A program made the position numbers and the translations under genes. Of a stretch of DNA of 64,000 nt, positions 35,544-43,424 are shown in pieces. The stretch covers positions 62,001-126,000 of the forward strand of contig NZ_MRST01000025.1 in assembly GCF_001902145.1 (NCBI RefSeq), written 5' to 3'. Positions within the stretch are counted from its first letter, which is position 1, and every line of letters begins with the position of its first letter. This DNA comes from Pseudomonas fluorescens. GTDB taxonomy: Bacteria; Pseudomonadota; Gammaproteobacteria; Pseudomonadales; Pseudomonadaceae. Under the pieces are notes generated by a model. The model saw only the letters and a program-made list of their open reading frames with translations. It did no database searches and was not told the origin of the DNA.

Positions 35544-36005
35544 ATGCGCAAGCTCATGGCTCTATCGCTGTTGCTGCTGGCCTTGAGCGCCTGCGCACTG
35601 TTCCCCAACCGCGACCCGGTGAACATCAATGTGGTGGGCATCGAGCCGCTGCAAAGCCAGGACCTGGAAGTGCGCTTTGCCGTGAAGTTGCGGGTGCAAA
35701 ACCCCAATGAAGCGGCAATCGACTACAACGGCGTGGCCCTGGACCTGGAGGTCAATGGCCGGCCACTCGCCGCAGGCGTCAGCGATCAGGCTGGCAGCAT
35801 CCCACGCTTTTCCGAGACCGTGCTGATGGTGCCGGTCAGCGTTTCGGCGTTTTCGGTGTTGCGCCAGACCCTGGGCCTGAGCCAGACCCAAAGCCTGAAC
35901 AACCTGCCCTACGTGCTTCGCGGCAAACTGGCGGGTGGCCTGTTTGGCACGATGCGCTTTGTAGAGCGTGGCACCCTTGACCTGCCGAACACCGCCACCT
36001 GGTAA
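35544..36005 (+). CDS. LEA type 2 (WHy-domain) lipoprotein
   Basis: 153 residues. Signal peptide with lipobox LLALSACALFP (acylated Cys17). The mature part, about 130 residues, is a LEA14/WHy-type beta domain: VNINVVGIEPLQSQDLEVRFAVKLRVQNPNEAAIDYNGVALDLEVNG. Such small lipoproteins are thought to stabilise envelope components under stress. GGAGC precedes the ATG; the gene follows the NCS2 permease by 12 nt. Confidence 0.85.
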   Translation: MRKLMALSLLLLALSACALFPNRDPVNINVVGIEPLQSQDLEVRFAVKLRVQNPNEAAIDYNGVALDLEVNGRPLAAGVSDQAGSIPRFSETVLMVPVSVSAFSVLRQTLGLSQTQSLNNLPYVLRGKLAGGLFGTMRFVERGTLDLPNTATW

Positions 36006-36045
36006 GTGACTGAAAACCAAATCCCCCGAACACTGAAGATCAAAT

Positions 36046-36067
36046 GTGGGAGCTGGCTTGCCTGCGA
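36046..36067. repeat. REP, type C (left outer)
   Basis: GTGGGAGCTGGCTTGCCTGC at 36046 with a few following bases; pairs in reverse orientation with the type C REP at 36641-36669, framing a nested repeat block. Confidence 0.75.
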
Positions 36068-36108
36068 TGGCCATAGGTATCTACATAACTCTGTAAGCTC
36101 AACGGTAA

Positions 36109-36523
36109 CCACGATGCGAAGCGAGTCGCTCTTGCTCTTGCTCTGCTTTTGATCTTGATCTCAGGCGCCCCGTTAAACCACGCTGGCCGGAATTCGACAG
36201 TGATTTTGGGGGTAAACCGGCAGGGATGCCGGTTTAGCCGCCCCGCGCCATGGATGGCGCGTGGCGGCGGCCCCCTAAATCACTGGCGGATTACGGGCAC
36301 ACCGAGCCTAAGCGAGGTGCCGAGTGGTGGGGCAAGAGCGTTTTGCTTACTTTTGCGCTTTCAAAAGTGAGCCGCCGTCAGGGCGGAACCCTAAGTGGCC
36401 GTTACCTAAATAACGGATATGTACTCGGTCAGCCCCAACATCCTGGTCGGCTGTCAGGCCGCCTTCGCGAGCAAGCCCGCTCCCACAGTTTGATCGTGGT
36501 GTGTCAGGTAGATAGGCGTCGGC
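36109..36523. repeat. long structured intergenic repeat, copy 2
   Basis: Second copy of the element at 9962-10363, same orientation, with core ends at 36109 and 36424. Where copy 1 has stem ACTTTGC/GCAAAGT, this copy has ACTTTTG/CAAAAGT: two changes compensated by two. It also has a perfect CCGTTA/TAACGG hairpin (36399-36416) where copy 1 has CCGTT/AATGG with a G-U-type pair. Confidence 0.8.
36461..36488. repeat. REP, type B (inside structured repeat copy 2)
   Basis: GCCTTCGCGAGCAAGCCCGC followed by TCCCACAG; identical in place and sequence to the REP at 10301-10328 in copy 1, so it travels with the longer element. Confidence 0.78.
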
Positions 36524-36530
36524 TGTCTAA

Positions 36531-36560
36531 TCGTCACGGGAGCAAGCTCCCTCGCCACAG
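36531..36560. repeat. REP of a fourth type
   Basis: GGGAGCAAGCTCCCTCGCCA within 36538-36558 forms its own hairpin (GGGAG/CTCCC). It is distinct from the three REP families elsewhere in the window and is seen only once here. Confidence 0.55.
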
Positions 36561-36640
36561 ATTTAGCGTCGTGCCGAAGTTGTGTAGATACCTATGCTGC
36601 GATGGCGGCACGTCAGTAACAGATGAATTGAATGACACGC

Positions 36641-36669
36641 CGCTATCGCAGGCAAGCCAGCTCCCACAG
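36641..36669. repeat. REP, type C (right outer)
   Basis: Inverted partner of the REP at 36046: CGCTATCGCAGGCAAGCCAG then CTCCCACAG. Ends 11 bp before the nitrilase stop. Confidence 0.72.
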
Positions 36670-36680
36670 GTTGATTGCGT

Positions 36681-37607
36681 TTAGTCAGTGATATAGCGAA
36701 CGCCTGGCTTGGCGCGTTCGTCCACCACCAGTTCAAAAATATCGGGCCGGGCGTAATGCCCCACTACGTCGTAGTCGTAGCGTGCCCGCACCAGATCATC
36801 GGTATTGATCTGCGCCGTCAACAAACCCGCCTCGCCCACCAACGGCCCCGACAAAATGTCGCCCATGGGCCCGATGATCACGCTGCCACCGGCAATCAAC
36901 GGACGGTCCACCGGCCAGTTGGCAACCTCCACACCCAAGGCCTGAGGTGATGCCTGCACCTGGCAAGCGCTGACCACAAAGCAACGCCCTTCATGGGCGA
37001 TATGGCGCATGCTCACCTGCCACATCTCGCGCTCGTCCACCGTGGGCGCACACCACACCTGCACGCCCTTGGCGTACATCGCAGTGCGCAGCAACGGCAT
37101 CATGTTTTCCCAGCACACCGCGCCGCCGATACGCCCCACCGCAGTGTCGATCACCGGCAGGGTCGAGCCGTCGCCCTTGCCCCAGATCAGCCGTTCGGTG
37201 CCGGTCGGCATCAGTTTGCGGTGCTTGGCCACCAGGCCGTCCGAGGGTTCGAAATACAGCACAGTGCAATACAGCGTGCTGCCGCTGCGTTCGATCACGC
37301 CCAGCACCAGGCTGGCACCGGTACGCGCCGACAATCCGGCCAGCGCCTCGGTCTCGGCACCCGGTACGTCGATGGCATTGGCAAAATAGCGCGCAAAGGC
37401 TTCACGGCCCTCGGGCAGGCGATACCCCAATTGCGTGCCAAAGCTTTCACCTTTGGGATAGCCGCCCAGCAGCGCCTCGGGCATGACCACCAAGTGCGCA
37501 CCACTGCGCTGGATTTGTTCCTCATAGGCCAGGATCTGCGCCAGGGTGTCAGCCTTGCCCCCAGGCAAGGCGCCGATTTGCAGGGCTGCGACAGTCGATA
37601 CAGGCAT
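36681..37607 (-). CDS. nitrilase-family amidohydrolase
   Basis: 308 residues with the full nitrilase catalytic set: E44 (VMPEALLGGYPKG), K131 (KHRKLMPTGTERLIWGKGDGS) and nucleophile C165 (GGAVCWENMMPLLR). The WGKGDGS and CWEN contexts are those of true nitrilases, so hydrolysis of an organic nitrile to acid and ammonia is likely. The start at 37607 (MPVSTVAALQIGALPGG) is preceded by GGAGTGAG. The gene diverges from a LysR regulator 82 bp away, which probably controls it. Substrate (aliphatic, aryl or indole-type) cannot be read from sequence. Confidence 0.88.
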   Translation of the reverse strand: MPVSTVAALQIGALPGGKADTLAQILAYEEQIQRSGAHLVVMPEALLGGYPKGESFGTQLGYRLPEGREAFARYFANAIDVPGAETEALAGLSARTGASLVLGVIERSGSTLYCTVLYFEPSDGLVAKHRKLMPTGTERLIWGKGDGSTLPVIDTAVGRIGGAVCWENMMPLLRTAMYAKGVQVWCAPTVDEREMWQVSMRHIAHEGRCFVVSACQVQASPQALGVEVANWPVDRPLIAGGSVIIGPMGDILSGPLVGEAGLLTAQINTDDLVRARYDYDVVGHYARPDIFELVVDERAKPGVRYITD

Positions 37608-37689
37608 CAGGCTCACTCCAATAGATAGGGGTTGCCCATTCTCCGGCCAGACTCGATCATGAATAAAGCCCACCTCAGTGCTAAATGAT

Positions 37690-38619
37690 ATGAGCCAAAT
37701 GAATATCGCCCAGGTTGACCTGAACCTCCTCAAAACCTTCGAGGCCCTGCACGACGAATCCAGCGCCAGCCGTGCGGCGCTGCGCCTGGGCGTCACGCAG
37801 TCGGCGATCAGCGCGGGCTTGCGGCGCTTGCGCGAGCTGTACGGCGACCCTTTGTTCGTGCGCACCGGCCGCGGCCTGGCGCCCACATTGCGGGCCAATC
37901 AGTTGAAACCGGTGATCAGTGAGGCATTGGATCGCTGCCGCCAGAGCCTGGCGATGATCAGCCCGCATAACCTGCACTACGAAGGGCGCTCGGTGGTGCT
38001 GGGGCTGTCGGATGACTTCGAGATTGCCTATGGCCGGAGCCTGATGGATACCATCGCACAACGCCTGCCCAAACTTCGGGTGATCTTTCGCCAGACGTAC
38101 AGCCAGATCGTGGCCGCCGCCCTGCTCGATCGCACGCTGGACCTGGCCATCACCGCCGGCGGTTTTACCGAGCGCAGGCTGAGTCGACTAGTGCTGGGGG
38201 AAGGTGACTATCGCTGCCTGGTCGACCCGCATAGCCTGGCACCGGGCCAGGAGACTATCGACCTGCAAGGGTTTGTCACACGGGAACATGTATTGGTGTC
38301 GTCAGGCGGGTTTATCGGCATTACCGATGAAGGCTTGGCGGCGCACGGGCTGCGCCGCCACGTGTGCGCGTCCACCAGCCACTTTGCCGCGCTGCCGTAT
38401 CTGCTCAAAGGCAGCACAGCAGTAGCAACCATTCCCGGGCATGCCGCCCACGCCATTGCGCAAATGACCGGCCTGCACGTGCTGCCCTGCCCGCTGGCAC
38501 TGCCGCACTACCCGGTGGAGTTGGGCTGGCGCACCCAGGCTCAGTTGGACCCGCTGTTGCTCAAGGTGCGCGAAGCGATTGTGGCGTGCTTTACTTCGCC
38601 GCCGCCATCAGCTTGTTGA
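37690..38619 (+). CDS. LysR-family transcriptional regulator
   Basis: 309 residues from the ATG at 37690 (37678 GTG and 37699 ATG are alternatives; no strong ribosome site decides). N-terminal winged helix-turn-helix: LLKTFEALHDESSASRAALRLGVTQSAISAGLRRLRELYGDPLFVRTGRG; then a two-lobed effector domain. It is the NodD/PcpR-like subtype that opens xxDLNLLKTFEAL. Divergent from the nitrilase gene, its likely target. The 3' end overlaps the convergent 84-residue gene by 29 bp. Confidence 0.87.
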   Translation: MSQMNIAQVDLNLLKTFEALHDESSASRAALRLGVTQSAISAGLRRLRELYGDPLFVRTGRGLAPTLRANQLKPVISEALDRCRQSLAMISPHNLHYEGRSVVLGLSDDFEIAYGRSLMDTIAQRLPKLRVIFRQTYSQIVAAALLDRTLDLAITAGGFTERRLSRLVLGEGDYRCLVDPHSLAPGQETIDLQGFVTREHVLVSSGGFIGITDEGLAAHGLRRHVCASTSHFAALPYLLKGSTAVATIPGHAAHAIAQMTGLHVLPCPLALPHYPVELGWRTQAQLDPLLLKVREAIVACFTSPPPSAC

Positions 38620-38845
38620 CTTCGCTGCGCACCATGTTGGAGAACTCTGGCGGCGACATGCCGTCGAGTTCGGCACGCACCCATTCAGCCCATTTGCCCT
38701 TGCGTTTGGCGCGCTCACCGAACAAGCGCGCGGCTTCGCCCTTGGCCTTGCCCAGATTGGTTTGCCACAGGTCGTAGAGGCGCGACTTTTCATCTTCCAG
38801 CTCGGCGCGTTCGGCGAGGGTCTTGTTGGCGAGATTGAAGCTCAT
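38591..38845 (-). CDS. small charged protein, conserved in Pseudomonas, function unknown
   Basis: 84 residues, highly charged and helical (RAELEDEKSRLYDLWQTNLGKAKGEAARLFGERAKRKGKWAEWVRAEL), ending in a likely amphipathic helix NMVRSEVNKLMAAAK. No signal peptide. AGGT lies 10 nt before the ATG. It overlaps the end of the LysR gene tail-to-tail. The sequence has no motif I can assign; a cytoplasmic, possibly DNA- or protein-binding role is possible. Confidence 0.7.
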   Translation of the reverse strand: MSFNLANKTLAERAELEDEKSRLYDLWQTNLGKAKGEAARLFGERAKRKGKWAEWVRAELDGMSPPEFSNMVRSEVNKLMAAAK

Positions 38846-39008
38846 GTTGAATTACCTGCTGCACAAATAGGTGACATCTTACACTGTAGGTCGAACGTTC
38901 CCGATCCGGATTTTGCCTCAGATGAGCACGCGGGAAAAAAACTGCAACTTTTGCCGCTGCCCGATACTCCATTGTTCACTGCCACATCCACCTGCAAGGA
39001 GTCACTCA

Positions 39009-39329
39009 ATGGCCCGCAAAACCGCCGCCCAAGCTGCCGAAGAACAAATCAAGGACCAAGCGTTCAGCGAACTGAGCGCGTTGATCGAAGAGTCGGACAA
39101 ACTGCTCAAAAGCAGCGCATCCCTGGTGGGCGAGGAAGGTGAAACCCTGCGCGAGCAGGTTGCCATCAAACTCAAGCAAGCCTTGGAATCGGTGTCCAGC
39201 GTGCGTGAACGCAGCAAGCCGGTCGTGGATGCCACCGAGACTTACATCGGTGGTCACCCATGGCAGACCGTGGCCATTTCCGCGGGCTTTGGCCTGGTGG
39301 TCGGCCTGTTGCTGGGTCGCCGTAACTGA
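39009..39329 (+). CDS. DUF883 (ElaB/YqjD-type) membrane-anchored protein
   Basis: 106 residues: a long Ala/Glu-rich helix (about 1-75) followed by a single C-terminal membrane anchor AISAGFGLVVGLLLGRRN. This is the ElaB/YqjD/YgaM architecture; E. coli members bind ribosomes at the inner membrane in stationary phase. The start is the ATG at 39009 with AAGGAG 6 nt before it; the longer frame was rejected. A strong hairpin follows the stop. Confidence 0.88.
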   Translation: MARKTAAQAAEEQIKDQAFSELSALIEESDKLLKSSASLVGEEGETLREQVAIKLKQALESVSSVRERSKPVVDATETYIGGHPWQTVAISAGFGLVVGLLLGRRN

Positions 39330-39335
39330 TCCATT

Positions 39336-39359
39336 CAGGCTGCGCACCCGCGCAGCCTG
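39336..39359. terminator. hairpin between convergent DUF883 and dpkA genes
   Basis: Perfect 10-bp stem CAGGCTGCGC / GCGCAGCCTG with an ACCC loop, then GTTTC. It lies 6 bp after the DUF883 stop and ends 2 bp before the convergent dpkA stop. Confidence 0.72.
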
Positions 39360-39361
39360 TT

Positions 39362-40399
39362 TCACCCCGCCGCCAACGACCTCAACTCGCGCAAATCCTG
39401 CGCATCCAGTTCGATCCCGGTTTCCTGCGACTTGGCCCGCGTACGATGGCGTCGGTCCCCCGGCAATCGACGCAGCCCCGCCGCATGCATCTGCCGCACC
39501 AACTCCTGACTGCGCTGGGCGAAGCTTTGCCCTGCGGTTTTACTCGGGTCGATCACGATCAGAAGCTGGCCTGTCCACGGCGTGCGCGCTCCCGGGTGGT
39601 CCGTCCAATCGAATTCGAACGAGAAGTTGCCGCCGGTCAGTGCTGCCGCCAGCAACTCGACCATCATCGACAGTGCCGAGCCCTTGTGCCCGCCAAACGG
39701 CAACAACGCGCCGCCTTCCAGAATGGCTTTAGGGTCCTGGGTCGGCTGGCCGAGGCTATCGACGCCCATGCCCACCGGCAGGCGCTCGCCTTTGCGCGCG
39801 GCGATCTGCACGTCGCCATGGGCGATGGCGCTGGTGGCCAGGTCAAACACAATCGGCGCACCGTCGGCCCGTGGCGCCGCAAACGCGATGGGGTTGGTGC
39901 CGAACAACGGGCGATCAGCGCCGTGGGGCACCACACAGGTCATGCTGTTGACCACGCTGAGTGCCACCAGCCCCTCCTCGGCAAACGGCTCGACGTCCGG
40001 CCATAGGGCAGCGAAGTGATGGGAGTTATGAATCGCCAGCAAGGCGATGCCGGCGCTGCGTGCCTTCTCCACCAGCAACGGGCGCGCCGCTGCCAGGGCC
40101 GGCTGGGCAAAACCATTGCCCGCGTCGACGCGCACAACCCCTGAGGCCACATCGGTCACGCTGGGGACGGAGGTGCCGTTGACCCACCCACTGGCCAGCG
40201 TCGAAAGGTAACCGGGGATACGAAAAATACCGTGACTGTGGGCACCGTCACGCTCGGCACTGGCGCAGTTGTGCGCAAGAATCGCAGCAACCTGCGGCGA
40301 TGTGCCGTGCCTGACGAAGATCTGTTGAAGCAACTCCACCAACTCAGCGAAGCGAATCGAGGCGCGAGCGGTGGCAACTGTCGGGGACTGCGCAGACAT
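39362..40399 (-). CDS. dpkA: delta1-piperideine-2-carboxylate/pyrroline-2-carboxylate reductase
   Basis: 345-residue member of the sulfolactate/malate/ureidoglycolate dehydrogenase fold (not Rossmann). It closely matches the DpkA type in NCASAERDGAHSHGIFRIPGY, GIALLAIHNSHHFAALWPDVEPFAEEGL, SVVNSMTCVVPHGA and PFGGHKGSALSMMVELLAAALTGG; His of SHHF is the catalytic base region. It reduces cyclic imino acids from D-lysine or D-proline catabolism with NADPH to L-pipecolate/L-proline. Start at 40399 (MSAQSPTVA) rather than the upstream frame. No lysine-pathway gene is adjacent. Confidence 0.85.
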   Translation of the reverse strand: MSAQSPTVATARASIRFAELVELLQQIFVRHGTSPQVAAILAHNCASAERDGAHSHGIFRIPGYLSTLASGWVNGTSVPSVTDVASGVVRVDAGNGFAQPALAAARPLLVEKARSAGIALLAIHNSHHFAALWPDVEPFAEEGLVALSVVNSMTCVVPHGADRPLFGTNPIAFAAPRADGAPIVFDLATSAIAHGDVQIAARKGERLPVGMGVDSLGQPTQDPKAILEGGALLPFGGHKGSALSMMVELLAAALTGGNFSFEFDWTDHPGARTPWTGQLLIVIDPSKTAGQSFAQRSQELVRQMHAAGLRRLPGDRRHRTRAKSQETGIELDAQDLRELRSLAAG

Positions 40400-40586
40400 T
40401 TGAAGCTCCGTTTTTATAATTGGAAGGGGCAACGAATGGGACATCCAGACCCTCGATTAAACACCACCCACTCTCTGCGTTGTCAACGTGCGCAGCGCTG
40501 AATATTTACCGCCTTGTGCCACAGGCGCCTGCCTGCAAGGCTGACTGCGTGACGTACCTGGCCGCCCATCTTGGCCGCCACGTGGA

Positions 40587-40611
40587 GCCGGAGGCCTGAA
40601 CGGCCCCCGGC
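40587..40611 (-). terminator. GC-rich hairpin downstream of the PepSY gene
   Basis: GCCGGAGGCC / GGCCCCCGGC with a 5-nt loop (one mismatch in ten), immediately after the PepSY stop at 40619 on the minus strand. No clear U-tract. Confidence 0.45.
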
Positions 40612-40618
40612 GAGTGCA

Positions 40619-40888
40619 TCAGTCTTTCTGGTCACGCAGCACGTTGCCGGAGGCGCCATCGATGCGCGCCTCATACACGATGCCATCGGATTTGCGGCCT
40701 TTGACTTCCCAATAGCCATTGTCATCCGCTTCAGCGGCGTAGACCTCAATGTAGCCAGCCTTGGTTTTCGCCACCTCGATGGCTTTCTCAATGGTGATCC
40801 AGCCTGCACCCGGCTTGTCGGCCATGGCAGCGCCAGCGCTCAACAGTGCGGAAGTAGCACACAGGGCGATCAAGGTTTTCTTCAACAT
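40619..40888 (-). CDS. secreted PepSY-domain protein
   Basis: 89 residues. Signal peptide about 1-23 (LIALCATSALLSAGAAMA-DK), then a single PepSY unit: WITIEKAIEVAKTKAGYIEVYAAEADDNGYWEVKGRKSDGIVYEARIDGASGNVLRDQ. PepSY proteins are small periplasmic proteins often tied to peptidase inhibition or to two-component/iron systems. AAGGAG lies 7 nt before the ATG. Monocistronic as seen; no histidine kinase or regulator is adjacent. Confidence 0.86.
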   Translation of the reverse strand: MLKKTLIALCATSALLSAGAAMADKPGAGWITIEKAIEVAKTKAGYIEVYAAEADDNGYWEVKGRKSDGIVYEARIDGASGNVLRDQKD

Positions 40889-41037
40889 TTTCGTACTCCT
40901 TAAGTGGACGACAGGTTAATTCCTGATTTTTTAGGCGCACGCAAACAAGAATAAGTTCCAATTGATGTGCAATCGCCATGATGCGGTTCTCGCCGTCCGC
41001 CTTGGGAGGTTAGAATGCGGGAAATCAGGATGAGTTA

Positions 41038-42036
41038 ATGAGCGAAAAGCCCCTTTCAGAAAGCGAATATGACGCCATCACCGACGCCGCAGCGCATTGG
41101 TGCATGCGCCTGCACGCTGCCGATTGCACGGCGGACGAACGTCAGGCGTTCACTCGGTGGCACGATGCTCACCCGCTGCATGCCTTCGAATATGCAGCCA
41201 TGCTCGAGATCTGGGACGTGGCCGACCATCTGCCCCGCGACAAGCCTGAGGCGGTGGTGGTCCCAATCAAGAAGCCGCCCCGCCGCTTGCGCACCTACGC
41301 GGTGGCCGCAGCGGTGTGCCTGGCGGCATTGCCGCTTGCCGCCTTCACCGGCTGGGAAGCAGGCTGGTTGCCCAGCTCATATGAACGGTTCGAAGCCGCC
41401 AATGGCTTGAAAAAATTCACCCTGGGCGATGGCAGCCAAGTGGAGTTGAACCTGGGCACCGAGTTGGTCTACAGCCATTACAAGGACCAGCGCCGTGTCA
41501 CCCTGAAAAAGGGCGAAGCGTTCTTCAACGTCACGCACGACAGCAACCACCCGTTTATCGTGCGGGCCGGCGAAGGCCAGGTGCGAGTGACCGGCACGCA
41601 GTTCAATGTCTGGGAATATGAAGATCAGGTGCGGGTGATGTTACTGGAGGGCTCGGTGCAGATCTCCAGCGACGGCGAGCATGCCAGTGTGCCGCTTAGC
41701 CCGGGCATGCAAGCCAGTTTCCGCCAGGGTGACGCCACCCCGCAGATCGCCGCTATTAACCCCGCTGACACCGCGCTGGCATGGCGCCAGGGCAAGCTGG
41801 TGCTCGACAACCTGACCCTCACGGATGCCTTGCCCCTTATCAACCGCTACCTGAAAAAGCCGGTGATGCTCGCAGACGCCAGTACCGGCGCGATTCGCGT
41901 CGGCGGTATCTACAACATCAACGAGGTCAACAACCTCGTGCCCTCCCTGCCCAAAGTATTGCCGGTCTACCTGACCCAAAACCAGGACGGCAACCCCGTG
42001 CTCAATTCCATTCCACGTAAAACGCCCAAGGGCTGA
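41038..42036 (+). CDS. FecR-family anti-sigma/sigma-regulator, orphan
   Basis: 332 residues: cytoplasmic DUF4880 region (EYDAITDAAAHWCMRLHAAD ... ERQAFTRWHDAHPLHAFEYAAML), one transmembrane helix near 88-108, then the periplasmic FecR domain (RFEAANGLKKFTLGDGSQVELNLGTEL ... GEAFFNVTHDSNHPFIVRAG) and a C-terminal secretin/STN-like domain (DALPLINRYLKKPVML). Such proteins relay a TonB-receptor signal to a FecI-type ECF sigma factor. No ECF sigma gene and no TonB receptor lie next to it, which is unusual. It is immediately upstream of the fap operon. AGGATGAG precedes the ATG. Confidence 0.87.
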   Translation: MSEKPLSESEYDAITDAAAHWCMRLHAADCTADERQAFTRWHDAHPLHAFEYAAMLEIWDVADHLPRDKPEAVVVPIKKPPRRLRTYAVAAAVCLAALPLAAFTGWEAGWLPSSYERFEAANGLKKFTLGDGSQVELNLGTELVYSHYKDQRRVTLKKGEAFFNVTHDSNHPFIVRAGEGQVRVTGTQFNVWEYEDQVRVMLLEGSVQISSDGEHASVPLSPGMQASFRQGDATPQIAAINPADTALAWRQGKLVLDNLTLTDALPLINRYLKKPVMLADASTGAIRVGGIYNINEVNNLVPSLPKVLPVYLTQNQDGNPVLNSIPRKTPKG

Positions 42037-42200
42037 GTCCTCTTGCACAAACGGGAAGCCTTGGGCCGCGGGTGTCCGATTTTGAAACACCTCCCTCGCC
42101 TGCATCGCCCATCTTGTGCGGATTCATGGTTTTGTCACAGGCGGTGTTACATCCCTGAGACAGCGTGAGGTGAGCACAGGCCTATCTCAAGCGTTGAGGA

Positions 42201-42220
42201 CTGTTTCAAACCTGAAACAG
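42201..42220. promoter_or_regulatory. 20-bp dyad upstream of fapA, likely enhancer site
   Basis: CTGTTTCA-AACC-TGAAACAG, perfect 8-bp arms with a 4-nt spacer, about 65-85 bp upstream of the sigma-54 promoter at 42284-42297. A further TGAAACA half-site lies near 42083. Candidate binding site for the activator encoded at 47194-48516. Confidence 0.5.
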
Positions 42221-42283
42221 GGGTGCTATCAATTTGCCTCGACTTAAGCCCAACCCCTTGAATATCAACATCTAATAAAAAGC

Positions 42284-42297
42284 GGCACGCCTTCTGC
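42284..42297 (+). promoter_or_regulatory. sigma-54 promoter of the fap operon
   Basis: GGCACGCCTTCTGC: -24 GG and -12 GC separated by exactly 10 nt. Predicted start of transcription near 42309, about 20 nt before the fapA GTG. Confidence 0.78.
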
Positions 42298-42328
42298 TCT
42301 TTCCCTGACAACGCTGTTTAGGGTCAGC

Positions 42329-42805
42329 GTGAAGAAAAGGACTGCCGCCGTGAACACACTCACACACGCCACGATAAACGTACTGCTGATCAGTTGCGTG
42401 CTCAGTGCAGGTGTCAGCCTGACGAGCCAGGCGGGTGACGGCGTGATCGTGACCGGGCGTACGGTGCAGGGCCACATGTACGGGCGAACCTCCCTGCCCG
42501 ACCCCTATCCCAATACCGCCAACGCCAACCCCAGCAAAGAGATCAACAGCGCCCTGACCGGCGAACTCAGTGACAGGGACATCGGCGGCATCAGCAGTGG
42601 TTCCAGCCTCGCCCGCTCCCTGCAGCCCAACGGCAGTCTGTCGGGCCTGGGCGCCACCCAAAACAGCATGTCGACACTTGGCGCTGGCGCAGCGGCCGGC
42701 CATGGTGCGGGCAGCGGTGGCAGCATGGGCGGGCAGATCAGCGACTCGATCCAACGAGGCATGACGCCGCTCAACAACCTCGGCAGCATGATGGGGGGCA
42801 AGTGA
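42329..42805 (+). CDS. fapA: functional amyloid operon protein FapA
   Basis: 158 residues from a GTG at 42329, which gives a basic n-region (KKRTAAVN) and a signal peptide ending near SLTSQA-GD; a second GTG at 42350, with AAAAGGA at good spacing, is the alternative but lacks the charged n-region. The mature part is Gly/Ser/Asn-rich and disordered-looking, ending in SMMGGK. FapA acts as a periplasmic chaperone-like factor controlling FapC fibrillation. It is the first gene of a complete fapABCDEF operon; its TGA overlaps fapB (TGATG). Confidence 0.88.
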   Translation: MKKRTAAVNTLTHATINVLLISCVLSAGVSLTSQAGDGVIVTGRTVQGHMYGRTSLPDPYPNTANANPSKEINSALTGELSDRDIGGISSGSSLARSLQPNGSLSGLGATQNSMSTLGAGAAAGHGAGSGGSMGGQISDSIQRGMTPLNNLGSMMGGK

Positions 42806-43356
42806 TGAAGCGCGCCCTGTTGATATTCGCCTTGCTGGGCAGCGCCTCGGCAATGGCCGACAACAGCGCCGTGATCAACCACAGCGGCCAGCAGTACGAC
42901 GGTGTGCTGTCGATCAACCAGGCCGCCGGCACCGGGCAACAAATGTCCAACAGCCGCGCCATCGCGCTCGGTGGCCAGGCCACCAACCTCGACATCCAGC
43001 GCGTCGACGGCAAGGTCGACCCGTCCCTGAACGCCAAGGCCGCGATCCAGGGCAACTCATTCAGCAGTGGCAACGGTGTGCTGGGCATCAACCAGTCTGC
43101 CGGGGCCAATAACCAATCCATCAACGCTGTGCGGATCAGCCTCAACCCAGGCCCGCAGAGCATCGATGACAGCGTCCTGTTGCAACAGAACACGACGACG
43201 CTGGCAACCGACTCAGGCCTCACCCCCACCACTGGCAGCCGCCAGGTCGTGACCAGCGACCAGGCCTTCACCGGCAGCCGAGGAGTGATTCAGGTGAACC
43301 AGAGTGCCGGGGTGGGGAACCGAGTGGCTAACACCCTGGGCATCACTATCAAGTAA
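42805..43356 (+). CDS. fapB: functional amyloid nucleator FapB
   Basis: 183 residues. Signal peptide (KRALLIFALLGSASAMA-DN), then three imperfect amyloid repeats each containing GVLSINQAAGTGQQ / GVLGINQSAGANNQ / GVIQVNQSAGVGNR followed by N-x(2-4)-I, the FapB/FapC repeat hallmark. It nucleates and is a minor part of the fibril. Start ATG at 42805 overlaps the fapA stop and has a G-rich ribosome site; the upstream GTG at 42802 is less likely. Confidence 0.9.
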   Translation: MKRALLIFALLGSASAMADNSAVINHSGQQYDGVLSINQAAGTGQQMSNSRAIALGGQATNLDIQRVDGKVDPSLNAKAAIQGNSFSSGNGVLGINQSAGANNQSINAVRISLNPGPQSIDDSVLLQQNTTTLATDSGLTPTTGSRQVVTSDQAFTGSRGVIQVNQSAGVGNRVANTLGITIK

Positions 43357-43424
43357 CCGCTTGGTAGACGTTCGTTAGACCGTACCAACACTTAACCAAC
43401 TAATTAGAAGCAAGGAGAAACACC

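Larger units (their letters stand above)
36072..36596. repeat. nested repeat block bounded by 19-bp inverted repeats
   Basis: CATAGGTATCTACATAACT at 36072-36090 matches the reverse complement of 36578-36596 at 18 of 19 positions. Between them lies the second copy of the structured repeat plus two REPs. No gene is visible in 36006-36680. Confidence 0.7.
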
